Shown in pieces: positions 8,198-15,844 of a stretch of 64,000 nucleotides of DNA (positions are counted from its first letter, which is position 1; each line of letters starts with the position of its first letter). The DNA comes from Rhodopseudomonas palustris (lineage in GTDB: Bacteria > Pseudomonadota > Alphaproteobacteria > Rhizobiales > Xanthobacteraceae). The stretch lies in contig NZ_CP019966.1 in NCBI RefSeq assembly GCF_003031265.1, positions 2,604,001-2,668,000 on the forward strand, given 5' to 3'. The position numbers were made by a program, and so were the translations under genes. The notes below the pieces were generated by a model that searched no databases, was not told the DNA's origin, and saw only the letters and a list, made by a program, of their open reading frames with translations.

Positions 8198-9126
8198 CCG
8201 AGACCGGCCAAAACTGCGCGGCCCAGGCAATGCGGATGGCCGCGACGGCACCGGCCTTTCCGGAGCTGGAGGGTCGACATCCTTGTTTCAGCACAACGGC
8301 CGAGGGGCACGCACGCGCGGCGCGCCTCCATCTGCCGGTGAGTCCGGGGTGCAATATCGATTGCGCGTTCTGTATTCGTGACTTCAACCGGCGTGATCAG
8401 CGTCCCGGTGTCGCCACGCGTCTGCTGACGCCTCAGCAGGCGGTGGCCATTGTCGCGAGGGCGCTCGAGCTCTGCCCGTCCATCAACGTAGTCGGCATCG
8501 CCGGGCCTGGTGATCCGCTGGCGACGCCACATGCGCTTCAAACGTTCGCGTTGGTCCGCGAGCGTTGGCCCGAGGTGGTCCTCTGCCTATCGACGAATGG
8601 TCTGATGCTGCCGGACCGCATCGATGAGATCGCGGCGCTCGGGATTTCGACCCTGACGGTGACGGTCAACGCGGTCGATCCGCAGATCCAAGCGCAGGTG
8701 ACGCCGAAGATCGCGTGGCAACGGAAGCGATTAAACGGCGTCGTCGCCGGCGAGCGACTGATCGCCAATCAACTGGAGGGTATTGCCCGCGCCGCCGCCA
8801 ACGGTCTGACCGTCAAAGTCAACATCGTGCTGATTCCGACGGTCAACGACCATCACATCGAAGCCGTCGCCGAACGCGTCGCGGCGGCCGGCGCGAATCT
8901 CATCAACATCATTCCGCTGATCCCGCAGCACGGCTTCGCGCATCTGAAGCCGCCTGGAATGCTGATGCGATACGCGGCGCGTGCCGCGGCGGAGAAGTAT
9001 CTGCGGGTGTTCACCCATTGCCAGCGGTGCAGGGCCGATGCCTGCGGCATTCCCGGCGTCAGCGATTACGCCCAGCAGCTCTATGGCGACGACATCGTCG
9101 CAGAACCGACCTTTTCGCACGGCTGA
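8194..9126 (+). CDS. marB: NifB-like radical SAM protein, probable MarB
   Basis: 310 aa from GTG 8194; ATG 8230 is an alternative start. It is a radical SAM enzyme: residues 53-60 give C-x3-C-x2-C ('CNIDCAFC'), preceded by 'HPCF' as in NifB ('HPCYS'), and near the C-terminus 'HCQRCRADACGI' resembles NifB's 'CRQCRADA'. NifB fuses Fe-S clusters with carbide to make the 8Fe precursor of nitrogenase cofactors. This copy lacks the NifX/NafY-like C-terminal domain of long NifB proteins. It opens the order B-H-D-K, the organisation known for methylthio-alkane reductase, so it probably makes that enzyme's cofactor. Family membership is firm; the exact product is inferred. Confidence 0.85.
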   Translation: MTETGQNCAAQAMRMAATAPAFPELEGRHPCFSTTAEGHARAARLHLPVSPGCNIDCAFCIRDFNRRDQRPGVATRLLTPQQAVAIVARALELCPSINVVGIAGPGDPLATPHALQTFALVRERWPEVVLCLSTNGLMLPDRIDEIAALGISTLTVTVNAVDPQIQAQVTPKIAWQRKRLNGVVAGERLIANQLEGIARAAANGLTVKVNIVLIPTVNDHHIEAVAERVAAAGANLINIIPLIPQHGFAHLKPPGMLMRYAARAAAEKYLRVFTHCQRCRADACGIPGVSDYAQQLYGDDIVAEPTFSHG

Positions 9127-9164
9127 GGTCGGTTCCTTCCTGACACAACTTGGAGACACGGCAT

Positions 9165-10034
9165 ATGGCGAAACAACTCAAGCAGATTGCGATCTACGGC
9201 AAGGGCGGCATCGGAAAATCGACCACGACGTCCAACATCAGCGCCGCGCTTGCAGAGGCCGGCTACAAGGTCATGCAATTCGGCGCAGATCCGAAGGCGG
9301 ACTCGACCAACACGCTCCGTGGCGGAGAGTACATTCCATCGGTCCTCGATCTTTTGGCCGAACGCCGCCGCGTGGATGCCTATGAGGCGATATTCCAAGG
9401 CTTCGGGGGCATCTATTGCGTCGAGGCCGGCGGCCCTCAACCGGGCGTCGGATGCGCGGGGCGGGGCATCATTACAGCCGTTGAACTGCTCAAGCAGCAA
9501 CGGGTCTTCGAAGAGCTGGACCTGGACATCGTGATCTACGACGTGCTCGGCGACGTCGTGTGCGGCGGCTTCGCCGTGCCGGTGCGCGAAGGCATCGCCG
9601 AACATGTGTTCACCGTGTCGTCATCCGACTTCATGGCGATCTATGCGGCCAACAATCTGTTTCGTGGCATCGAGCGGTTCTCGAACTCGGGCGGTGCGCT
9701 GCTGGGTGGGATCATCGCCAACTCGATCAACACCGACTTTCAGCGCGAGGTGATCGATGATTTTGCGGCGCATACCGATACGCCAATCGTGCAGTACGTT
9801 CCGCGTTCGCTGACCGTGACTCAGGCTGAGCTCAGCGGGCGGACGACTATCGAGGCGGCGCCGCAATCGGCGCAAGCCGACGTCTATCGGCAACTGGCGC
9901 GCCGGATTGCCGAACACACCGAGTCGAAGGTGCCGACGCCGCTGAATCCGCAGCAGCTTCGCGAATGGTCCGCGCGCTGGGCTGACCATCTGGTGGCTGC
10001 CGAACGGGCCGAAGCGGAGCGGCAGGTGGCCTGA
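9165..10034 (+). CDS. marH: NifH-like reductase component, probable MarH
   Basis: 289 aa from ATG 9165 (GGAGA 8 bases upstream); an in-frame TTG at 9150 is less likely. This is the ATP-dependent electron donor to the D/K component. P-loop 'GKGGIGKS' at residues 12-19; the two cysteines that hold the inter-subunit 4Fe-4S cluster are C97 ('GVGCAGRG') and C133 ('DVVCGGFA'). R100 sits where DraT ADP-ribosylates NifH in related bacteria. It differs from true NifH in the switch regions, for example 'DVLGDVVCGGF' where V is usual. The mar-type function follows from the operon with B, D and K homologues. Confidence 0.88.
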   Translation: MAKQLKQIAIYGKGGIGKSTTTSNISAALAEAGYKVMQFGADPKADSTNTLRGGEYIPSVLDLLAERRRVDAYEAIFQGFGGIYCVEAGGPQPGVGCAGRGIITAVELLKQQRVFEELDLDIVIYDVLGDVVCGGFAVPVREGIAEHVFTVSSSDFMAIYAANNLFRGIERFSNSGGALLGGIIANSINTDFQREVIDDFAAHTDTPIVQYVPRSLTVTQAELSGRTTIEAAPQSAQADVYRQLARRIAEHTESKVPTPLNPQQLREWSARWADHLVAAERAEAERQVA

Positions 10035-10101
10035 TCCGTCGGCTGTGGCGGCATTCGCGAGAGGGTGCCGCAGACTCTTCCTCCAGCTTTAGAGGCGCAG
10101 A

Positions 10102-11610
10102 ATGGTTCTGAATCTGAAGACATCGAGCGTCGAGACCCGCGAACAGCGGCTCGGCACCATCATCGGATGGGACGGTACCGCGTCGAAGCTGGCCGACGAG
10201 TCGGCGTTTTCGCGCGGTGACTGTAGCGGCTGCGGAACGAAGGCGCGACGGGTTTGCGAGCTTGAAGGGCCGTTTACCCAGGGTTCGGTCTGCAGCGAGC
10301 AAATGGTGGAGTGTCAGGCCGGCAATATCCGGGACGCCGTCCTGATCCAGCATTCGCCGATCGGCTGCGGAGCGGGGCAGGTGATCTATAATTCGATCTA
10401 TCGCAACGGCCTGGCGATGCGTGGATTGCCGGTCCAGAACATTCGGTTCATCTCGACCAATCTGCGCGAACGCGACATGGTCTATGGCGGTGCCGAAAAG
10501 CTGGCCGAAGCGATCCGGCTGGCCGTCGAACGCCACCAACCCAAGGCGGTGTTCATCGCGACGTCCTGCGCCAGCGGCATCATCGGCGATGACATCGAGA
10601 GCGTTGCACGGACCGCCGAATCCGAGTTCGGCATCCCGATCATCCCACTGCATTGCGAAGGCTTCAAATCCAAGCACTGGTCGACCGGATTTGATGCGAC
10701 CCAGCACGGCATTTTGCGGCAGATCGTGCGCCGCAACCCGGAGAAGCGCCAGGACGATCTGATCAACGTGATCAATCTGTGGGGCACCGACGTCTTCAGC
10801 CCGATGCTCGGCGAACTCGGCCTGCGTGTGAACTATGTGGTCGACATGGCGACGGTCGAGGAACTCGCGCAGATGTCGGAGGCGCGCGCGACCGTCAGCT
10901 TTTGCTACACGCTCGGCACCTATCTGGCGACGGCATTGGAGCAGGAGTTCGGCGTCGAGCAGATCAAGGCGCCACAACCCTACGGGTTTGCGGGGACGGA
11001 TGCGTGGCTGCGTGAGCTTGCCCGTGTCACAGGCCGCGGGGCGCAAGCCGAAGATTACATCGCTCGCGAGCATGCACGGGTCAAGCCGCTGCTCGATGAG
11101 TTGCGGCCGAAACTGAAAGGCCTCAAGGGCTATGTGGCGACCGGCTCGGCCTATTCTCACGGTCTGATCGGGGTGCTTCGCGAGATCGGGGTGGAGGTGG
11201 ATGGATCCTTGGTGTTCCACCACGATCCGGTCTACGACAGCGAGGATCCCAGACAGGACTCGCTCGGCCATCTGATCGAGAATTATGGCGACGTTCGCCA
11301 CTTCACCGTGGGCAATCGTCAGCAGTACCAGTTCTACAATCTGCTTCAGCGGGTGAAGCCGGACTTCATTATCATCCGGCACAACGGGTTGGCGCCACTT
11401 GCCGCTCGCCTCGGAATTCCCGCCATTCCGCTCGGCGATGAGCACCATGCCTTGGGCTATCAAGGCATGGTGAACCTCGGGGAATCGATCCTCGCCGCGC
11501 TCCAGCATCGCAAATTCCATAAGGATATCGCGAAGCGGGTGAGCCTTCCGTACAAGCAATCCTGGCTGGCGCAGAAGGATCCGTTCGCGCTCGCGCGAGC
11601 CGCCTCGTAA
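10102..11610 (+). CDS. marD: NifD-like catalytic subunit, probable MarD
   Basis: 502 aa, ATG 10102. Alpha subunit of a nitrogenase-like reductase. P-cluster-type cysteines are C64 ('GSVCSEQ'), C89 ('HSPIGCGAG') and C156 ('ATSCASGIIGDDIE'). The cofactor ligands of NifD also have counterparts: C268 in 'SFCYTLGTYLA' (NifD 'HCYRSMNYI') and a histidine at 448/449 in 'EHHALGYQG' (NifD 'YHGFDG'). Retaining both argues for a NifB-derived cofactor, unlike BchN/ChlN. It has an extra N-terminal C-x2-C-x7-C (C41, C44, C52) not seen in NifD. In the known family, MarDK releases methanethiol from methylthio-ethanol or dimethyl sulfide. The product assignment is by order and motifs. Confidence 0.85.
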   Translation: MVLNLKTSSVETREQRLGTIIGWDGTASKLADESAFSRGDCSGCGTKARRVCELEGPFTQGSVCSEQMVECQAGNIRDAVLIQHSPIGCGAGQVIYNSIYRNGLAMRGLPVQNIRFISTNLRERDMVYGGAEKLAEAIRLAVERHQPKAVFIATSCASGIIGDDIESVARTAESEFGIPIIPLHCEGFKSKHWSTGFDATQHGILRQIVRRNPEKRQDDLINVINLWGTDVFSPMLGELGLRVNYVVDMATVEELAQMSEARATVSFCYTLGTYLATALEQEFGVEQIKAPQPYGFAGTDAWLRELARVTGRGAQAEDYIAREHARVKPLLDELRPKLKGLKGYVATGSAYSHGLIGVLREIGVEVDGSLVFHHDPVYDSEDPRQDSLGHLIENYGDVRHFTVGNRQQYQFYNLLQRVKPDFIIIRHNGLAPLAARLGIPAIPLGDEHHALGYQGMVNLGESILAALQHRKFHKDIAKRVSLPYKQSWLAQKDPFALARAAS

Positions 11611-11621
11611 AGGGACGCATC

Positions 11622-13004
11622 ATGGCTATCCTTGCCCTCAAGTCGCGACCGACGGAAATCACGCCTGATGCCGACAAGTCGGGTGCGATCGAACTGGTGC
11701 GCTATGTGTGCGCAATCGGCGCGATGCAGACCGCTGCGGCGATCCCCAGGGTGGTGCCCATCACGCATTGCGGGCCCGGCTGTGCCGACAAGCAGTACGT
11801 GAACCTCACTTTCTACAACGGATTCCAAGGCAGTGGTTATGGAGGTGGGCCGGTCGTTCCGAGTACCAATGCATCGCAGCGCGAGGTGATTTTCGGCGGC
11901 GCGGATCGTTTGCGCGAACTGATCGAATCTTCGCAGCTGGTCTTGGATGCCGATTTGTTCGTCGTGCTCACCGGCTGTATTCCGGACCTCGTCGGAGACG
12001 ACGTCGGATCGGTGGTCCGTGATTTTCAGAAGCGCGGAGTTCCGATCGTTTATGCCGAGACCGGAGGGTTTCGCGGCAACAACTTCACCGGCCACGAGGC
12101 GGTGACACACGCGATCATCGAACAGTATCTCGGTCCCTGGGACGGCGTGCGGGAGCGGGGGACTGTGAATCTCTGGTCGCTGCTGCCATATCAGAACACG
12201 TTCTGGCGCGGCGACCTCGAGGAGATCAAGCGGCTGCTGGAGGGTATTGGCCTGAACGTCAATGTGCTGTTCGGCCCGGATTCCGAGGGATTGAGCGAGT
12301 GGCGGAACATCCCGCGCGCGCAGTTCAATTTGGTGCTGTCGCCCTGGCTTGGATTGTCGACGGCTGAGCTGCTCGCTCGCCGGTACGAGCAGCCTTATCT
12401 GCACATTCCCGTCGTTCCGATCGGCGCGCGGGAGAGCGGAGCATTCTTGCGGAAGGTGGCCTCATTCGCCGGCATCTCGGTCGATGTGGTCGAGGCGTTC
12501 ATCGCCAAGGAAGAGAAGCGATACTACAACTACATCGATGGCTTTACCGATTTCTACTCAGAGTATTGGTGGGGCCTGCCGGCGCGCTTTGCGGTGATCG
12601 GTGACAGTGCCTACAATCTGGCGCTGACGAAATTTCTCGTGACGCAGCTTGGATTGATTCCGGCCAAGCAAATCGTCACCGAAGATCCGCCTGTTGAGCA
12701 TCGCGAAGCAATTCAGGCTGAATTCCGTGCGATCGATGACGACGTCTCGGTCGACGTGGAGTTTGTCGAAGACAGCTACACCATTCACCAAGCGCTGAGG
12801 AATGCCGACTTCGGCCACAAGCCTCCGATTATCTTTGGAACGACGTGGGAGCGCGACCTGGTCAAGGAGATGAAAGGGTCATTGATTGAAGTCGGATTTC
12901 CTGCCTCCTATGAGGTCGTGTTGTCGAGGAGTTACGTCGGCTACCGCGGCGCTTTATCGCTCCTCGAACGCATCTACACCACGGTCGTCAGCCACAGCGC
13001 CTAG
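11622..13004 (+). CDS. marK: NifK-like subunit, probable MarK
   Basis: 460 aa, ATG 11622, 11 bp after marD. Beta-type partner of MarD. It keeps three P-cluster-like cysteines: C30 ('VRYVCAIGAM', compare 'CxxLGAM' of NifK/NifE), C50 ('THCGPGC') and C119 ('VLTGCIPDLVGDDV'). The C-terminal half has 'GTTWERDLVKEM' and 'SYVGYRGALSLLERI', like the NifK/NifN/BchB ending ('GYxGxxxLxExI'). It is shorter than NifK (about 520 aa) at its N-terminus. It ends the operon; a 6-bp hairpin follows at 13026. Confidence 0.85.
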   Translation: MAILALKSRPTEITPDADKSGAIELVRYVCAIGAMQTAAAIPRVVPITHCGPGCADKQYVNLTFYNGFQGSGYGGGPVVPSTNASQREVIFGGADRLRELIESSQLVLDADLFVVLTGCIPDLVGDDVGSVVRDFQKRGVPIVYAETGGFRGNNFTGHEAVTHAIIEQYLGPWDGVRERGTVNLWSLLPYQNTFWRGDLEEIKRLLEGIGLNVNVLFGPDSEGLSEWRNIPRAQFNLVLSPWLGLSTAELLARRYEQPYLHIPVVPIGARESGAFLRKVASFAGISVDVVEAFIAKEEKRYYNYIDGFTDFYSEYWWGLPARFAVIGDSAYNLALTKFLVTQLGLIPAKQIVTEDPPVEHREAIQAEFRAIDDDVSVDVEFVEDSYTIHQALRNADFGHKPPIIFGTTWERDLVKEMKGSLIEVGFPASYEVVLSRSYVGYRGALSLLERIYTTVVSHSA

Positions 13005-13025
13005 CGTCGGCGAACGTCGCGAGGT

Positions 13026-13053
13026 GGCTCCAAAGGAGCCTATGTCGTGACAT
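13026..13053 (+). other. Two short inverted repeats after marK
   Basis: GGCTCC-AAA-GGAGCC (13026-13040) is directly followed by ATGTC-GT-GACAT (13042-13053). They lie 21 bp beyond the marK stop in a 293-bp intergenic region. The first could be the stem of a weak terminator, but no T-run follows; the second could be a protein-binding palindrome. The rest of this gap shows no other structure I can support. Confidence 0.35.
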
Positions 13054-13297
13054 GCCGTAGGGGCCGAAGAAGCCCACGCGCAAGCAGGGTCCGTCGCGTG
13101 TGATCGTCAAATGGGACAGAACAGCGCGCATCGGAGGCGGGTGACCCGAGAATGCGGTGCTCGGCGCGCGCGGCGGCGCATGACGGGATGTCTGCTGTCC
13201 CAAGGCTGGCGATAGCAGTAGAATAGACGGATCGCCTCCCGGCAAAATACAATCCGCCAGAACCGCCCTTATCCGTCGATCACCGGAAACAATTGAT

Positions 13298-14602
13298 ATG
13301 ACAACGACCGATGTCTCCTGGCCGAAATCTCTCTGGCATGCGGTGACTGGACCCGGACCAGAGTTGCCGGCCTTACATGGCGCGGAGGAGGCCGCTGTAG
13401 TGGTGATCGGCGGCGGCTTCAGTGGGCTGTCGACGGCGCTGCATCTGCGTGAGGTCGGCGTCGATGTCGCGGTCGTCGAGGCGGCGGAGCCCGGCTGGGG
13501 CGCATCCGGTCGCAACAATGGCCAGGTGATTCCGACGTTGTCGCGGCCTGACCCGGAGGACATCGTCGCCAAGCACGTTGCGGTCGGCCAGCGGCTGGTC
13601 GGGCTGATCCGCGACAGCGCGTCGATCCTGTTCGATGTCGCCAAACGCCACGGCGTCGACGCCGAGCAGGAGCAGAACGGCTGGGTGCAGCCGGTGCATT
13701 CGCCGGGCCGCATCAAGATCGCCGAGCGACGATTCCGGCAGTGGTCGAAGTTCGGCGCGCCGGTCGAGCTGCTGTCACGCGATCAAGTGCGCGACATGCT
13801 CGGTTCCGAAGCCTGGTTCGGCGGATTCTGGAACAGGACCGGCGGCCACGTCAATCCGCTGGCGCTCGCGCGCGGACTAGCTCGTGCCGTGCTGGCGCAA
13901 GGCGGCCGTATCTTCGCGCGCTCGCCGGCAGTGAGCATCGAGCGGCGCGGCGATCGCTGGATCGTCAAGACCGCCCAAGGCGAGATCAGCGGCCGGGCGC
14001 TGGTGGTCGCCAGCAACGCCTACACCGGCGAATTCTCCAAGACGTTGGCGCCGGCGATCGCCAGCGAGGTCATGCCGGTACGGTCGTGGCAGATGGCGAC
14101 GCAGCCGCTGAGCGACAATGTGCGCAAGACCATCATCCCGGGCCGCCAGGCGATGTCCGATACCCATGGCGAGTTGATCTTCGGACGGTTCGACGCGCGC
14201 AACCGCTTCGTCACCGGCGGCGCCATCGTCCGGCCGTTCAACCAGGTCGCGACGCTCAAGGCGCGGGTCGGCAAGCGGCTGCAGAGCCTGTGGCCGCAGA
14301 TCGGCGAGGTGCGGTTCGACTACGTCTGGAACGGCTTCATCGGCATGACGACGGACTACCTGCCGCACATCCACCGCCTCGGCCCCAACGCCTATGGTTG
14401 GACTGGTTGCAACGGCCGCGGCGTGGCGTTGTCGGTCGCGCTCGGCCGCGAACTGTCCAAAGCCGTCCGCGGTGCGCCGGATGGCGAACTGGCGCTGCCC
14501 TTCACCGAGCCGACGCCGATCCCCGCGAACGAACTGCTGCGTCCGTTCGCGCCGCTGATGATGGTGCTGTACCGGCACCGGGACGCCAAGGAGATCGGCT
14601 GA
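13298..14602 (+). CDS. FAD-dependent amine/amino-acid oxidase (DAO family, PuuB/OrdL-like)
   Basis: 434 aa. Glycine-oxidase/D-amino-acid-oxidase-type flavoprotein: the Rossmann FAD motif 'VVVIGGGFSGLSTALHLRE' is at about residues 31-49, followed by 'AEPGWGASGRNNGQ', the signature of the gamma-glutamylputrescine oxidoreductase (PuuB/OrdL) subgroup. The C-terminal substrate domain has 'YVWNGFIGMTTDYLPHI' and 'GWTGCNGRGVALSVALG'. These enzymes oxidise C-N bonds of amines or secondary amino acids, giving an imine and H2O2. Convergent with the hydrolase genes at 14640-17442. The substrate is unknown. Confidence 0.85.
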   Translation: MTTTDVSWPKSLWHAVTGPGPELPALHGAEEAAVVVIGGGFSGLSTALHLREVGVDVAVVEAAEPGWGASGRNNGQVIPTLSRPDPEDIVAKHVAVGQRLVGLIRDSASILFDVAKRHGVDAEQEQNGWVQPVHSPGRIKIAERRFRQWSKFGAPVELLSRDQVRDMLGSEAWFGGFWNRTGGHVNPLALARGLARAVLAQGGRIFARSPAVSIERRGDRWIVKTAQGEISGRALVVASNAYTGEFSKTLAPAIASEVMPVRSWQMATQPLSDNVRKTIIPGRQAMSDTHGELIFGRFDARNRFVTGGAIVRPFNQVATLKARVGKRLQSLWPQIGEVRFDYVWNGFIGMTTDYLPHIHRLGPNAYGWTGCNGRGVALSVALGRELSKAVRGAPDGELALPFTEPTPIPANELLRPFAPLMMVLYRHRDAKEIG

Positions 14603-14639
14603 CGAGGCGCGGACGAACCTGTTCTGCCGCGCCGGCCGA

Positions 14640-15125
14640 TTACGTCTTTGCGCCGGCTTTGACTTCGTACCGGAAATCGCAACACGCGCCGCCCGACATC
14701 AGGGTGCTTGTGCGGGTCAGCTCGACGCGGGGATCGTAGCCTTCGATGAAACCGGCATCCCGGTTGCACGACAGCAGATGACCGATCTCGCCGAGACCCA
14801 TCTCGCGATACATCTCGGCATAGCGGCAGCGATGCACGTCGTAGCTGAAGCCCTGATCGTCCGCGCGCAGGACCTCGACCTCCAGCGCGTCGTCCTGGGT
14901 CCACAGCCGTTGCAGCTCCGCGAAGCTGCGGATATCCGCTCCGCCCGGCACGCCGCTCGCAAAGTCGCGGCCGGCTTCGACCGCGGTCTTGGCAATGGCC
15001 TCGCCGATCAGCGATTGAGCCCGCTCCTTGCCGAGATGCGCACATAGCGTCTCGTAGATCGGCTTGATGACACCGGCCTCGATCCGCCGGCGGGCGAGGA
15101 TGCCGAGTTCCTGGTCCTCACTCAT
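14640..15125 (-). CDS. L-2-amino-thiazoline-4-carboxylate (ATC) hydrolase family protein
   Basis: 161 aa. Matches the ATC-hydrolase-like family: conserved block 'CRYAEMYREMGLGEIG', then 'LLSCNRDAGFIEGYDP' and 'TLMSGGACCDFRY' at the C-terminus, with the conserved cysteines. The founding enzyme opens the thiazoline ring of ATC to N-carbamoyl-cysteine on the route to L-cysteine, but many members have no known substrate. Its ATG (15125-15123) overlaps the stop of the upstream isochorismatase gene (ATGA), so the two are translationally coupled. A role in hydrolysing a sulfur or carbamoyl compound imported by the adjacent transporter is an inference. Confidence 0.75.
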   Translation of the reverse strand: MSEDQELGILARRRIEAGVIKPIYETLCAHLGKERAQSLIGEAIAKTAVEAGRDFASGVPGGADIRSFAELQRLWTQDDALEVEVLRADDQGFSYDVHRCRYAEMYREMGLGEIGHLLSCNRDAGFIEGYDPRVELTRTSTLMSGGACCDFRYEVKAGAKT

Positions 15126-15844
15126 GATGAAGCCGCCTCCGCGACTGGCAGTCGCTGCAGCGCCTCGAGCAGCGCCGGACTCTCGGCGACGGCGCCGAAC
15201 ACGCCGCTTTTCTTGATCAGCAACTGGATCGCGGCCTCATGCACCGCCTCGAAACAGGCGCCGGTGCCGTCCGCCAGCGTCAGGCAGTCGAAGCCGCGAT
15301 CGAGCGCCTCGCGCACATTGGTGTGGATGCAGCAATCGGTGGTGAGCCCGGTCAGGATCAGGTTTGTGATGCCGCGCTCACGCAGATACTTCTCGATGCC
15401 GGTGAAGCCGAAGGCGCCGTAGGACGGCTTGTCGAACACCGGCTCTCCATCCTGCGGCGCGAGCTCCGGGATGATCTGCCAGCACTCGGCACCCTCGATC
15501 AGGTAGCGCCCTTTCGGCCCCTCGTCGCCGACCGCCACACCCTTGCCGTCGATGCCGCGCCAGAGCCGATGCGGCTGGACGTCCGATAGGTCGGGCTTGA
15601 AGGTCTCGCGGGTATGGATCACCGGCATGCCGACCGCGCGGCAGGCCGCCAGGACGCGGGCGATCACGGGGATCGGCCGCTGCAGGGCGGTGAGGTCGAA
15701 GCCGAACTGGTGCATGTACCCGCCCTCGGCGCAGAAATCGCCCTGGACATCGATGACCAGCAGCGCGGTGTTGTGCGTCGTCAGCGGGCCGTGCAGCGGA
15801 AACGGATAGGGGGTGGAGTCGAGTTTCAACGGGACGTTCCTCAT
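15122..15844 (-). CDS. Isochorismatase-family cysteine hydrolase (biuret/carbamoyl amidohydrolase-like)
   Basis: 240 aa; I use the ATG at 15844, which overlaps the upstream stop (ATGA), in preference to a GTG four codons earlier. The catalytic triad is visible: Asp in 'ALLVIDVQGDFC', Lys in 'VFDKPSYGAFGFT' and Cys in 'TGLTTDCCIHTNVREA'. The two-cysteine 'TTDCCIHTN' block and length resemble biuret hydrolase and ureidoacrylate amidohydrolase (RutB), which cleave C-N bonds in carbamoyl compounds. It sits between an ABC binding protein and an ATC-hydrolase relative in one operon. Confidence 0.85.
   Translation of the reverse strand: MRNVPLKLDSTPYPFPLHGPLTTHNTALLVIDVQGDFCAEGGYMHQFGFDLTALQRPIPVIARVLAACRAVGMPVIHTRETFKPDLSDVQPHRLWRGIDGKGVAVGDEGPKGRYLIEGAECWQIIPELAPQDGEPVFDKPSYGAFGFTGIEKYLRERGITNLILTGLTTDCCIHTNVREALDRGFDCLTLADGTGACFEAVHEAAIQLLIKKSGVFGAVAESPALLEALQRLPVAEAASS

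Noticed and set aside
8194..13004. Interpretation as true molybdenum nitrogenase or as protochlorophyllide/chlorophyllide reductase
   Set aside because: No nifEN, nifV, nifS or nif-type promoter context, and K is too short for NifK. Bch-type enzymes do not come with a NifB homologue or keep cofactor ligands like C268 and the His pair.
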